DNA from: JAAEPI01 sp964352625 | GTDB lineage: Bacteria; Bacteroidota; Bacteroidia; Cytophagales; Cyclobacteriaceae | Reading direction: 5' to 3' | Assembly: GCA_964352625.1 (NCBI GenBank) | Contig: CAYGSD010000002.1 | Location: forward strand, 248,001-312,000 | Length of the DNA: 64,000 nucleotides | Part shown: positions 43,664-51,759 of the stretch, in pieces | How the letters are laid out: each line of letters begins with the position of its first letter | Position numbering within the stretch: the stretch's first letter is position 1 | The notes under the pieces: generated by a model | Told to the model about the DNA's origin: nothing | Databases searched by the model: none | Seen by the model: the letters and a program-made list of their open reading frames with translations, nothing else | Made by a program: the position numbers and the translations under genes

Positions 43664-44539
43664 ATGAAAGGATATGTTTTCCCCGGTCAAGGCGCACAAT
43701 TCCCAGGCATGGGTAAAGAACTTTATGACAATCATGCGGTAGCCAAAGAGCATTTCGACAGAGCCAATGACATCCTGGGCTTCAACATCACCAAGATCAT
43801 GTTTGAAGGATCGGCCGATGACTTGAAGCAAACTAATGTGACCCAGCCCGCCGTTTTCCTGCACAGTGTGATGGCCGCTTTGACCTCAGAAAATTTCAAG
43901 CCCGATGTAGTAGCTGGACACTCCTTAGGTGAATTCTCCTCCTTGGTTGCCAATGGCGCACTTAGTTTCGAGGATGGCCTGAGGTTAGTGTCAAAGCGAG
44001 CTGAAGCCATGCAAAAGGCTTGCGAAATGAAACCATCAACAATGGCCGCAGTTCTTGGCCTTGAGGATGAACTGGTAGAAAATATTTGCGCGGAGACTCC
44101 CGGTGTGGTTGTAGCTGCGAATTACAATTGCCCTGGTCAGCTAGTCATCTCAGGCGAAGTACCTGCCGTAGAGGCTGCATGCGAAAAACTGAAAGAAGCT
44201 GGAGCAAGACGTGCTTTGATTCTTCCTGTAGGTGGAGCATTTCATTCTCCTTTGATGGAACCAGCAAGGGAGGAACTTGCGGAGGCCATTGCTAATACAA
44301 CTTTTTCAAAACCGACCTGCCCGGTATTCCAAAATGTAGATGCGCAGAGTCATTCTGATGTGGAAGAAATCAAGGCGAATTTGATCAGTCAGTTGACTGC
44401 CCCAGTCCGGTGGACACAGATTGTTCAGAATATGATTGCCGCTGGAACAAATGAATTTGTAGAATGTGGCCCAGGAAAGGTGCTTCAGGGACTTATTTTG
44501 AAAGTGAATAAAGAAGTAACCCTAAGCGGCGTATCGTGA
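43664..44539 (+). CDS. fabD: Malonyl-CoA:acyl carrier protein transacylase
   Basis: The 291-residue enzyme loads malonyl groups onto acyl carrier protein for fatty acid synthesis. Motifs are YVFPGQGAQFPGMGKELYD, the catalytic serine in VAGHSLGEFSSLVANG and the active-site histidine region VGGAFHSPLMEPAREEL. Length is normal. Its stop overlaps the start of a small lipoprotein gene by four bases (GTGA), and cmk and ispH follow. A TAATTTAG box at 43621-43628 could be its promoter. Confidence 0.96.
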   Translation: MKGYVFPGQGAQFPGMGKELYDNHAVAKEHFDRANDILGFNITKIMFEGSADDLKQTNVTQPAVFLHSVMAALTSENFKPDVVAGHSLGEFSSLVANGALSFEDGLRLVSKRAEAMQKACEMKPSTMAAVLGLEDELVENICAETPGVVVAANYNCPGQLVISGEVPAVEAACEKLKEAGARRALILPVGGAFHSPLMEPAREELAEAIANTTFSKPTCPVFQNVDAQSHSDVEEIKANLISQLTAPVRWTQIVQNMIAAGTNEFVECGPGKVLQGLILKVNKEVTLSGVS

Positions 44540-44679
44540 AAATCTCCAGGCTTTTCTTGATTTTGGCTGTTGTGGCCTTTTCAATAACCACACAAGGTTG
44601 TCGTAAAGGACCGAGTAAAACTCCGAAAAAGACAGTGAAGAAAGGCAAGCCAATTCCCTGCCCGCTAAAAGATTGCTGA
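44536..44679 (+). CDS. 47-residue lipoprotein between fabD and cmk
   Basis: The GTG start at 44536 overlaps the fabD stop (GTGA), and the stop is one base before the cmk TTG start. The product has a short lipoprotein signal (KISRLFLILAVVAFSITTQG followed by Cys 22), then a highly basic stretch of lysines and prolines and a Cys-rich end (IPCPLKDC). The precise packing between two housekeeping genes and the intact lipobox argue for a real gene. No function is known; such short lipoproteins are often missed. Confidence 0.65.
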   Translation: MKISRLFLILAVVAFSITTQGCRKGPSKTPKKTVKKGKPIPCPLKDC

Positions 44680-44680
44680 T

Positions 44681-45355
44681 TTGAAAAAGATCATTGTCGC
44701 TATCGATGGGTATTCGGGAACAGGGAAAAGCTCCACGGCCAAGGAAGTAGCCAACCGCCTCAATTATGCTTTCATCGATTCTGGAGCGATGTATCGTGCG
44801 GTCACTTTTCATTGCCTACAAAATCAGATTGATTTGAAAGACTTGGATCGAGTTATGAAGGAGCTTGGTTCCATTAAGATGGAATTTGATCCGTCGCAGC
44901 AATCGGCATTGTACCTCAATGGTGAACTACTGACCGATGAATTGCGAACTATGGAAGTGAACCAGTCAGTGAGTGATGTGGCGGCTATCACCGAGGTGCG
45001 AAGAGAAATGGTGCGACAACAAAAATTAATGGGGAAGGAGAAGGGCATAGTGATGGACGGAAGGGACATTGGGACCATGGTTTTCCCTGAGGCAGAGCTC
45101 AAGGTGTTTATGACCTCATCGCCGGAAGTTCGAGGCAAGCGCCGACAGATGGAACTAAAGGAGAAGGGGATTCATTCTGACTTGGAGACGATAGTTGAGA
45201 ATTTGAAGGTGCGAGATCAGATTGATTCCAGCCGAGCAGAGGGGCCTTTGAGAAAGGCTGATGGTGCTTTGGAAATAGACACTTCTGATCTAACTTTCGA
45301 AAAGCAGGTGGAGATGATTGTAAAAGCAGCTGAAGACATCATTCATGAAAATTGA
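44681..45355 (+). CDS. cmk: Cytidylate kinase
   Basis: The 224-residue enzyme phosphorylates CMP and dCMP. It has the P-loop VAIDGYSGTGKSSTAKEVA, the FIDSGAMYRAVTFHCL stretch and VMDGRDIGTMVFPEAELKVF. The start is TTG (44681), directly at the KKIIVAIDGYSG beginning; no ATG precedes it in a suitable place. It overlaps the ispH start by 11 bases, continuing the compact fabD-lipoprotein-cmk-ispH run. Confidence 0.95.
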   Translation: MKKIIVAIDGYSGTGKSSTAKEVANRLNYAFIDSGAMYRAVTFHCLQNQIDLKDLDRVMKELGSIKMEFDPSQQSALYLNGELLTDELRTMEVNQSVSDVAAITEVRREMVRQQKLMGKEKGIVMDGRDIGTMVFPEAELKVFMTSSPEVRGKRRQMELKEKGIHSDLETIVENLKVRDQIDSSRAEGPLRKADGALEIDTSDLTFEKQVEMIVKAAEDIIHEN

Positions 45356-46235
45356 GATAGACGAAAAATCGGGTTATTGTTTCGGAGTGGAGTTCGCCAT
45401 AGAAATGGCAGAGGACGAAATGGCCGAATCCGAAAAGCTTTATTGTCTTGGTGATATCGTGCACAATACCATGGAGGTGGAACGACTTCAAGCCAAGGGG
45501 TTGGTCACAATTGATCGGGAGCAGCTTCAAGATTTGCACGACTGCAAGGTGCTCATTCGAGCACATGGTGAGCCGCCTGAGACGTACGAATTGGCCATTA
45601 AAAACAACATTGAATTGATTGACGCTTCCTGTCCTGTAGTGCTCAAACTTCAGAACCGTGTGAAGAATGCGTACGATCAGATGCAGCGAGGTGAAGGACA
45701 AATCGTGATCTACGGAAAACCAGGCCATGCGGAGGTGATCGGTCTCACCGGGCAGACACTGAATAATGCCATCATTGTGATGGAGGAGGAAGATTTGGAT
45801 CAAGTAGACTTCTCTAAACCTGTGACACTTTTTAGTCAAACTACGAAAAGCACCAAGGGCTTTTATCACATGAAATCGCTCATAGAAGAGCGGATCAAAA
45901 AGGAAAATGGTGAGTTGAGAGAAGAGGATTTCAAAGCGAATGACAGTATTTGCCGACAAGTCTCCAACCGTGAGCCTAACATGGAAACCTTCTCGCAAAG
46001 GCATGATGTGGTGCTCTTCGTTGCGGGTAAGAAGAGCTCCAATGGGCGAGCGCTCTATCAGGTATGTCTTTCGAATAATCCGAGGAGCTATTTTGTGGAA
46101 TCAGAAAAAGAGGTGGATTTGACTTGGTTCGAGACAACTGACTCAGTCGGCATTTGCGGTGCTACGAGCACACCCAACTGGCTCATGGAGCAAGTGGCCA
46201 ACTACCTCAAAACACAGTTTGAAGTGGTGGCCTGA
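45345..46235 (+). CDS. ispH: 4-hydroxy-3-methylbut-2-enyl diphosphate reductase
   Basis: The 296-residue iron-sulfur enzyme performs the last step of the non-mevalonate isoprenoid pathway. The three cluster cysteines are visible in SGYCFGVEFAIEM, DASCPVVLKLQ and SVGICGATSTPNWLMEQ, and the substrate histidines in HNTMEVERLQAKG, IRAHGEPPE and GKPGHAEVIGL. The SQTTKST stretch stands where homologues have TQTTLS. It overlaps cmk by 11 bases and shares one base with the following peptidase gene. Confidence 0.95.
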   Translation: MKIEIDEKSGYCFGVEFAIEMAEDEMAESEKLYCLGDIVHNTMEVERLQAKGLVTIDREQLQDLHDCKVLIRAHGEPPETYELAIKNNIELIDASCPVVLKLQNRVKNAYDQMQRGEGQIVIYGKPGHAEVIGLTGQTLNNAIIVMEEEDLDQVDFSKPVTLFSQTTKSTKGFYHMKSLIEERIKKENGELREEDFKANDSICRQVSNREPNMETFSQRHDVVLFVAGKKSSNGRALYQVCLSNNPRSYFVESEKEVDLTWFETTDSVGICGATSTPNWLMEQVANYLKTQFEVVA

Positions 46236-46831
46236 TGGCGTTTGAGATCACACTTCTATCTGAATCAAGGAAAGAATCCATCAAAAGTAATTCGCCAATT
46301 TTACCGGACACGCCTGTTCGGCTGGACGGCTTACGTGCCGTTCATTTTCTCCACACCAATTTTGAAGGAGGCGTTTCAAAAGGTGAAATGATTGTTCTCG
46401 ACGTACTGGCAGATTCGGTGCTGGCCATTTTCAAAGAACTGCATGACCTTCAGTTTCCCATAGAAAAAGCCATCCCGGTCGATGAGTTTGGTGGTGACGA
46501 TGTGGCCAGCATGGAAGCTAACAATTCCTCGGCTTTCAATAGCCGCAGAATCATGAACACCGATCGATGGTCGAGCCATGCGTATGGTGCGGCGATAGAT
46601 ATCAATCCCAGGCAAAACCCCTACGTTCCGAATGCAGAGCTGACAGATTTTAAGGTGTATCCGTCGGGAGGAGAACCGTTCTTAGATCGTGAAAATGTAA
46701 GAATGGGAATGGTGGAGCCCATCGTTCCGATTTTTAAGAAGCATGGCTTCACGGAGTGGGGAGGCGACTGGAAGTCACCGCTGGATTATCACCATTTTCA
46801 GGTGAATTGGGAGAGGATTCCGAGGTTATAG
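46235..46831 (+). CDS. M15 family metallopeptidase (D-Ala-D-Ala carboxypeptidase-like)
   Basis: The 198-residue protein has the zinc motif of M15 peptidases: SSHAYGAAIDINPRQNPYV (His and Asp ligands) and the C-terminal GGDWKSPLDYHHFQV with the last zinc histidine. There is no clear signal peptide, unlike the second M15 protein at 50627, so it may be cytosolic or exported in another way. It begins on the last base of ispH, so it is probably in the same transcript. The cleaved bond is not determined. Confidence 0.82.
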   Translation: MAFEITLLSESRKESIKSNSPILPDTPVRLDGLRAVHFLHTNFEGGVSKGEMIVLDVLADSVLAIFKELHDLQFPIEKAIPVDEFGGDDVASMEANNSSAFNSRRIMNTDRWSSHAYGAAIDINPRQNPYVPNAELTDFKVYPSGGEPFLDRENVRMGMVEPIVPIFKKHGFTEWGGDWKSPLDYHHFQVNWERIPRL

Positions 46832-46973
46832 GAGTAGAATAATGAATTGACCAGGTAGCTCACTGGGTGTCTAAGGTTGTAGTCAATATCCTTTTATTCA
46901 AATAATGCTTTTGCCCAACCAAGACTGGTTCTCAATCGTAGATTAACTTCGCTACACAATACAAAAACACATC

Positions 46974-47468
46974 ATGATTAAGAAAATACTCATCGGCCTG
47001 CTAATCGCATTTGTCATTATTCAGTTTATCCGACCTGAGAAAAATATCTCCGACGACCAATCGGCTCACCTGAGCAAGAACTATGACATTCCCGCCCCGG
47101 TGAACGCCATCCTGAAAGTTGCTTGCAATGACTGCCACTCTAACAAGACACGCTACCCATGGTACGCCAATGTGCAACCAGGTGCTTGGTACTTAAACAA
47201 TCACATCGAACATGGTAAGAGTCATTTGAATTTCTCAACTTTTACAAATCTTCGTCTTGGCGTACAAAATCATAAATTCGAGGAGATCATCGAGGAAGTG
47301 AAGGAGGGTGAGATGCCCCTTGCCTCGTATACTTATCTGGGATTGCACAGCGAGGCAAACCTTACACAAGAGCAGAGAACGCTGCTCGTGAATTGGGCTC
47401 AGGAACAGATGGACATGCTGAAGGCCACCTACCCAGCAGATAGTTTAGTTTTGAGAAGAAGGAAATAA
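46974..47468 (+). CDS. Haem-binding domain protein (CxxCH), membrane-anchored
   Basis: The 164-residue protein has an N-terminal signal-anchor (KKILIGLLIAFVIIQFI) and a domain with one c-type haem motif, ACNDCHSNKTRYPWYANVQP, followed by WYLNNHIEHGKSHLNFSTF and EVKEGEMPLASYTYLGLHSE. This is the haem-binding domain often found in Bacteroidota periplasmic proteins. The conserved methionine in GEMPLASY could be the second haem ligand. The partner is unknown. The downstream 98-residue gene starts four bases after its stop. Confidence 0.88.
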   Translation: MIKKILIGLLIAFVIIQFIRPEKNISDDQSAHLSKNYDIPAPVNAILKVACNDCHSNKTRYPWYANVQPGAWYLNNHIEHGKSHLNFSTFTNLRLGVQNHKFEEIIEEVKEGEMPLASYTYLGLHSEANLTQEQRTLLVNWAQEQMDMLKATYPADSLVLRRRK

Positions 47469-47472
47469 GTCG

Positions 47473-47769
47473 ATGATCACTGATCCTTATCATCCGGTAG
47501 ACCCGGATTTTCCAGAAATTGTTGATGGTTTGATCGGCAAAAGTGGAACGGTCAATTTCTTTGAATCAGGAAATGATATGAATGATTTCAAGGGAGAAAT
47601 AATGGGTGTTGTCCGTACCAATGAGGGGGAATTTTTACAGCTCAATGCCAATCGAAAAGTGAGACTTGATAAGATTATTACTATCCTTGGCAAAGTCGGC
47701 CCTGCCTACGATCGCTACAATCATTTTTCGAATGTGTGCTTTTCGTGCTTCGACGAGGGGCAGTTTTAG
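47473..47769 (+). CDS. Conserved hypothetical protein
   Basis: The 98-residue soluble protein (VDGLIGKSGTVNFFESGND, GEFLQLNANRKVRLDKIITI, NVCFSCFDEGQF) has beta-rich segments and a CxxC-like pair at the C-terminus. It starts four bases after the haem protein stop and has an AAGGAA ribosome-binding site, so the two are probably co-translated. No family is recognised. Confidence 0.6.
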   Translation: MITDPYHPVDPDFPEIVDGLIGKSGTVNFFESGNDMNDFKGEIMGVVRTNEGEFLQLNANRKVRLDKIITILGKVGPAYDRYNHFSNVCFSCFDEGQF

Positions 47770-47838
47770 ACCCCTGAATGGTAGTTAGAGTCCTTCTATT
47801 TTGACTTAGATTCCAACCCTAGATGTCATTCAAGGGTC
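47769..47838. repeat. 12-bp inverted repeat in the gap before the small lipoprotein gene
   Basis: GACCCCTGAATG (47769-47780) is inverted as CATTCAAGGGTC (47827-47838), 11 of 12 bases matching, across a 46-base spacer. It lacks a T-run, so it is not an obvious terminator. Confidence 0.4.
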
Positions 47839-47865
47839 TTATAGTCCAATCATCATTCTAATACA

Positions 47866-48246
47866 ATGGCATTCAAATCGATATTTCTACTTGTAGTCAT
47901 TTTCATTTTATCAGCCTGTGAAGAATCCAATGATCCGGAGGCAGTGCAATTGAGGGTTCGAAATGTAAGTCAACATGACTACACAGGGGTTGTTGTAAGT
48001 ACTGGTTGCTGCTCTCATGATTTTGGAGACATTCCCGCAGGTGAGGTCTCGGAATACGAAATGTATGAATCCGCCTATCGTTATGGTTTTGTACAGTTGA
48101 TGGTAGGTGAAGAAACTTTCACTCTTCAGCCAATAGATTATGTGGGTGAATCTTACCTCGAAAGTGGCTCGTACACCTATGAGATTGATACATACGGAAA
48201 TGAGTCCCAAGTCAGCTCGATCACATTACAGCTTGCAAAGAAGTAG
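47866..48246 (+). CDS. Small lipoprotein, unknown
   Basis: The 126-residue protein has a lipoprotein signal (FKSIFLLVVIFILSACEES, Cys 18) and a small beta-sandwich-like domain (VQLRVRNVSQHDYTGVVVST, YRYGFVQLMVGEETFTLQ). It contains a CC pair (TGCCSHDF). Acidic residues follow the lipidated cysteine. It is probably attached to the outer membrane. It is a single gene that converges on the DoxX-like gene. No family is recognised. Confidence 0.65.
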   Translation: MAFKSIFLLVVIFILSACEESNDPEAVQLRVRNVSQHDYTGVVVSTGCCSHDFGDIPAGEVSEYEMYESAYRYGFVQLMVGEETFTLQPIDYVGESYLESGSYTYEIDTYGNESQVSSITLQLAKK

Positions 48247-48260
48247 TTGAAGGACAGGAT

Positions 48261-48629
48261 TTACTTCCTATGACGCCATGCCCACAGTATGAGTAAAGGA
48301 TGCACGACGACCAATCTAACCCAGCCTACCCACACGGGAGCGCAAAGTCCACCTTCAATACATCCTCCAATTTCTATGAAATACCAATGGGAGGGAATGA
48401 AAGCAATGAGCATAGCTATAATGCCAAATGCCGCCCATTTTCTGGTTTGCTTGATGGCTAACCCAATTCCAAAGAAAATTTCCACCACTCCTGCGATAGC
48501 GTTTATCGCATCGTGAGCGGGTAAATAATCAGGGATCAATCCTGCATAGAAGTCGGGATTGATGGAGTGGTTGGTTCCGGCGTAGAGGTAGAATACAACC
48601 TGGAGGTAGAGACTTATTTTTTTAACCAT
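48261..48629 (-). CDS. DoxX-like small membrane protein
   Basis: The protein has about 122 residues from ATG 48629, preferred over 48653 because it begins at MVKKISLYLQVVFYLYAG as in DoxX-type proteins. About four helices are seen (LYLQVVFYLYAGTNHSINPD, IAGVVEIFFGIGLAIKQTRK, AAFGIIAMLIAFIPSHWYF, LVVVHPLLILWAW). The GTNHSINPDFYAGLIPDYLP stretch is characteristic of the DoxX-like membrane proteins of Bacteroidota. It overlaps the MFS gene by eight bases. Function is unknown. Confidence 0.7.
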   Translation of the reverse strand: MVKKISLYLQVVFYLYAGTNHSINPDFYAGLIPDYLPAHDAINAIAGVVEIFFGIGLAIKQTRKWAAFGIIAMLIAFIPSHWYFIEIGGCIEGGLCAPVWVGWVRLVVVHPLLILWAWRHRK

Positions 48630-49770
48630 ATTCCTTGAAGTAAAGTAATCCAATCAGCGGGCCGGGGGCAAGCCAAAGAAAAAGCCACTCGCTTGGCGTG
48701 ATCCACCCCAACAACATGATGCTGACAATAGTGATTCCAAACCCAATGCTATTCACAATCGTCAATCCTGTGCCGACTAAATCGGGAGGAGCAGCCGCCG
48801 CAACCAAGGTAGAAAATTGAGGCGAATCCATGATCACGGCCATTCCCCAAACAAAGAGGAACCCAAGAAATACTGAAGTTGGAAATGCCAGAGCAAAAGG
48901 AGAAATGATACAGCAGGTTAAACTCACCATTAATGCCAAAGAAGCCACTTTTTTGGAGCCTGCTTTCTTGGATAAGTAGCCACCAACTACACAGCCCAGT
49001 CCGCCAATAGCAATGACAGAGAAGGTGAGTGAAGAAACCGATAAACCGGTTTGAGAATTAGCGGAAAAGAGGGTGATATAGAGAGGGAGAAAAGCCCAAA
49101 AGGCATACAGCTCCCACATATGACCGAAGTAACCAACGGCGGCTCCTCTGAATTTTGGGATGCTGAAAATAGTGATGAATGATGCAGGCTCGAACTGTGT
49201 ACTTCTTTTTTGGTAGGGACCATCTTTTACTCCAAGACCGATAATCAGTCCGCCGAGCACAGCCATTCCACTGGCGGTTAGCACCACATTCTGCCAGGGA
49301 AAATCGGCAAAGAGATTTTTCAACAAATGGGGGAAAGCCGTTCCAATCACCAGTGCACCCACCAAATAGCCTAGCGCAACACCAAGTCCTTTTTGATGGT
49401 AGTCTGAAGCGATCTTCATCCCAACAGGGTAAATACCCGCGAGGAAAAATCCGGTAGCGAACCGAAGAGGCAGAATGAATATGGGGTCAGTGATTTGAGT
49501 GATTAGGCCGTTGGTAGCTGCACCAAGAATAGCACAAATCAGGAAAACTGTGGAGGGTGAAAACCGATCGGCCAGCTTAAGAAAAGCAAAGAGAAGCGTA
49601 CCAATGATAAAGCCAAACTGAACCGAGGAGGTGATGGAACTGACAATGTTCTCTATCCCAAAAGTGACGGCCATTCCTTCAGCTACTCCATTCAGAGCGA
49701 ACCAAAGGGTAGTGCAGCAGAACTGCGCCAAGACAATGAAGAACAAAATTCGATTGGTCGATGGATTCAT
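48622..49770 (-). CDS. MFS transporter
   Basis: The 382-residue protein has about 12 helices of the major facilitator type. Signs are FFIVLAQFCCTTLWFALNG in helix 1, the loop LADRFSPSTVFLICAILGA between helices 2 and 3 (the usual GxLaDrxGrr position), FFLAGIYPVGMKIASDYHQK, and the second half with GGLGCVVGGYLSKKAGSKKV. Substrate is unknown. It lies between the SGNH hydrolase (seven bases away) and the DoxX-like gene (eight-base overlap), so the three form an operon. Confidence 0.88.
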   Translation of the reverse strand: MNPSTNRILFFIVLAQFCCTTLWFALNGVAEGMAVTFGIENIVSSITSSVQFGFIIGTLLFAFLKLADRFSPSTVFLICAILGAATNGLITQITDPIFILPLRFATGFFLAGIYPVGMKIASDYHQKGLGVALGYLVGALVIGTAFPHLLKNLFADFPWQNVVLTASGMAVLGGLIIGLGVKDGPYQKRSTQFEPASFITIFSIPKFRGAAVGYFGHMWELYAFWAFLPLYITLFSANSQTGLSVSSLTFSVIAIGGLGCVVGGYLSKKAGSKKVASLALMVSLTCCIISPFALAFPTSVFLGFLFVWGMAVIMDSPQFSTLVAAAAPPDLVGTGLTIVNSIGFGITIVSIMLLGWITPSEWLFLWLAPGPLIGLLYFKEYG

Positions 49771-49777
49771 GCTAAGT

Positions 49778-50470
49778 TTATCGCTCCATCCGTGCCTTTC
49801 TGATCCCCTCCAATACGAGTGGCTCCATCACGGCGTACCCAGCAGAGGTAGGATGCACTTCATCTTCCTGATACTTGGCATCCAAGCCATTTCGATCATC
49901 CACCATGGCTGAGAAATAGTCGACGTAAATGATGTTCTTTTCTGTGCAGTAGTCCTTGATCATTTGATTAAGTTCAATGACCTTATGTGCGGGTTCCAAA
50001 CCCGGTCGCCAGGGAAAATCATAGGCTGGGAGCACCGAGCACAGCACCACCTTTATTTTGTTGGCTCTTGCCAGCTCAGCCATAGACTTGATGTTGTCAA
50101 AAATATCCGGGATGGGGAGGTAGCCTGTGTTTTGTGCAATGTCATTGATGCCTGCCAAGATTACCACGACTTTTGGTTTCAGGTTGATGACGTCCTGACG
50201 GAACCTTACGAGCATCTGCGGAGTGGTCTGGCCACCGATCCCACGGTTAACGAAAGAGGGATTTTCAGCAAAAAAATCAGGGCGAATGTTGGACCACCCT
50301 TCTGTGATGGAGTTGCCAAAAAAGACGATGCGGTTTGGTTCGTTCATTGAGAGTTCGGAGTTGGCTGAGGAGTAACGAGAGAGGTTACCCCAGTCGGAGG
50401 AGGGTTGGTTGGATTGGGCATACACAGCTTGCGAAAACAAAACGGCAAACAGAAGAAGAAATGGTTTCAT
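49778..50470 (-). CDS. Secreted SGNH/GDSL hydrolase
   Basis: The 230-residue protein has a signal peptide (KPFLLLFAVLFSQAVYAQS). The SGNH blocks are visible: block I RIVFFGNSITEGWSN (catalytic Ser), block II NRGIGGQTTPQMLVRF (Gly), block III VVILAGINDIAQNTG (Asn) and block V YQEDEVHPTSAGYAVM (Asp and His). It is related to PAF-acetylhydrolase-like esterases and is probably a periplasmic esterase acting on acylated carbohydrates or lipids. It is followed by the MFS gene after seven bases. Confidence 0.88.
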   Translation of the reverse strand: MKPFLLLFAVLFSQAVYAQSNQPSSDWGNLSRYSSANSELSMNEPNRIVFFGNSITEGWSNIRPDFFAENPSFVNRGIGGQTTPQMLVRFRQDVINLKPKVVVILAGINDIAQNTGYLPIPDIFDNIKSMAELARANKIKVVLCSVLPAYDFPWRPGLEPAHKVIELNQMIKDYCTEKNIIYVDYFSAMVDDRNGLDAKYQEDEVHPTSAGYAVMEPLVLEGIRKARMER

Positions 50471-50512
50471 AATTAAATTTAGGCAGGATTAAGATATGTA
50501 AGATATTTGCCA

Positions 50513-50613
50513 TTGTCTGCTTCGACTGCCTCAGCATGACAAGAATGTTAGCGGGTTTTGTGCTTTATTCTTAACATCAATCAAGGTGTCACCCTGAGGT
50601 TCTCGAAGGGTGA
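50513..50613. repeat. Two dispersed palindromic repeats in an intergenic gap
   Basis: TTGTCTGCTTCGACTGCCTCAGCATGACAA (written as two arms, 50513-50542) and GTCACCCTGAGG..CTCGAAGGGTGA (50588-50613) are both imperfect palindromes. They resemble the common Bacteroidota intergenic repeats of the form GTCATGCTGAG-TCGAAGCATGAC and GTCACCCTGAG-TCGAAGGGTGAC. They lie between two minus-strand genes. Confidence 0.6.
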
Positions 50614-50626
50614 GGTTCATGAATAG

Positions 50627-51346
50627 TCACAGCAACTCAGGATTTATATCCAACACATTTTCACTTCTGTATCTCTGAATAAATGTATCGGTGAAGTGCT
50701 CACTTCCTTTCAGTTTCATTTGCTGAAGAAGTGCTTTCAAGTCAATGGCTTTGTATTCCTGAAGCATCGGGTGGGAGAGTGGCTTATACGAAAGATGCCA
50801 CGGCTCATAGTTGAAACCTTTTCTGCCGGGAGCGTTCGTGTACACCTCGTAGAACCCAAAGCTTTCTTTGTTTTCGTCCAGCCACAGTTTCAGTTCTCGA
50901 TACAGTCCGCCTTTTTCAAAATGCCGGGCCAGTAGCGAATCGTCTTGTTTCGGTTTTCCGCCCTGGATAATGTCAAGATCAGTTCCCCAATGGTGACGAG
51001 AGGTTCCGGGGATTGTAGAATATTCAATGATTTTGTCAATGGCTTCCACAGGAGACAAACCCTGCTTGGTGAAACGCTCGTACTTTCCATTCCAGATTTG
51101 CTCCTGTCGCTGATAGCTTCGGTAGCTGGAGGCCACCTGAATTTCTATTCCTTTGGAAGCTGCCGCAACTTTCATTTTAGCGAATGCCTCGGCGGCCTCC
51201 TTCCTTAAATTGGCTTCTCCAACGAGTGTTGGCTGCACCCTGCCGAGCAGTTCCTCCACAGGGAATTTTGGTTGCGTATCACAACCGATAAAGGAAAATC
51301 CAACGGTGGTAAGAGCAACTGATTTTGTAAATTCTCGTCTATTCAT
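50627..51346 (-). CDS. M15B family D-alanyl-D-alanine carboxypeptidase-like lipoprotein with Tat signal
   Basis: The 239-residue protein begins with MNRREFTKSVALTTVGFSF and IGC: a twin-arginine signal followed by a lipobox cysteine. The peptidase part has the substrate loop VASSYRSYQRQEQIWNGKYE and zinc sites PGTSRHHWGTDLDIIQGG (His and Asp) and NYEPWHLSYKP (final His), as in VanY/DacB-type M15B enzymes. It should trim peptidoglycan peptides on the outside of the inner membrane. Tat export suggests folding or metal loading before export. Confidence 0.88.
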   Translation of the reverse strand: MNRREFTKSVALTTVGFSFIGCDTQPKFPVEELLGRVQPTLVGEANLRKEAAEAFAKMKVAAASKGIEIQVASSYRSYQRQEQIWNGKYERFTKQGLSPVEAIDKIIEYSTIPGTSRHHWGTDLDIIQGGKPKQDDSLLARHFEKGGLYRELKLWLDENKESFGFYEVYTNAPGRKGFNYEPWHLSYKPLSHPMLQEYKAIDLKALLQQMKLKGSEHFTDTFIQRYRSENVLDINPELL

Positions 51347-51370
51347 ACATTCACTTAAAAACTACTACAC

Positions 51371-51643
51371 ATGGCTAAAGCTAAGAAAGGATTGGAGAAA
51401 ATGCTCTCGGAGATGGGACAAAAGATGGATGAACTCATCGAGGAAATAAAGGAAACGGGCGAGAATGTATCCGATGAAGCGGAGGAGAAAATCAGGGAAT
51501 TAAAAGAGAAGATTAAGGGAATCAACGAAGACTCGAAAGGGTTTTCTGAGAAGGCAAAAGAGCGCTGGGATCATGCCAAGCCGCATTTGGATGAAGCGAT
51601 CAAGGAAATTGGCCATGCCTTCAAGCGATTCACTGGTAAATAA
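51371..51643 (+). CDS. Small coiled-coil protein, unknown
   Basis: The 90-residue, almost entirely helical, highly charged protein (KKGLEKMLSEMGQKMDELIE, EEKIRELKEKIKGINEDSKG) has no signal peptide or membrane helix. It resembles the amphipathic helical parts of YtxH or apolipoprotein-like stress proteins, but no specific family can be named. It starts 24 bases from the divergent M15 gene and is followed by a GC-rich hairpin. It is probably cytosolic. Confidence 0.6.
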   Translation: MAKAKKGLEKMLSEMGQKMDELIEEIKETGENVSDEAEEKIRELKEKIKGINEDSKGFSEKAKERWDHAKPHLDEAIKEIGHAFKRFTGK

Positions 51644-51649
51644 AAACAA

Positions 51650-51675
51650 GGGCGCCCACCACAGGCGCCCTCTTA
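51650..51675 (+). terminator. GC-rich hairpin after the coiled-coil gene
   Basis: GGGCGCC pairs perfectly with GGCGCCC around a seven-base loop, followed by TCTT. The stem is strong but the T-run is weak. Confidence 0.55.
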
Positions 51676-51759
51676 CAACCAGCTATGTTACACATTCTAG
51701 AACGTGCTTCATAAGTACGTAATCAAAAATCAGGTTGGATTTTTCAGATTGAATTTTTT

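Noticed and set aside
45339..46004. 221-codon frame opposite ispH
   Set aside because: It is antisense to a clear IspH gene and has no domain of its own.
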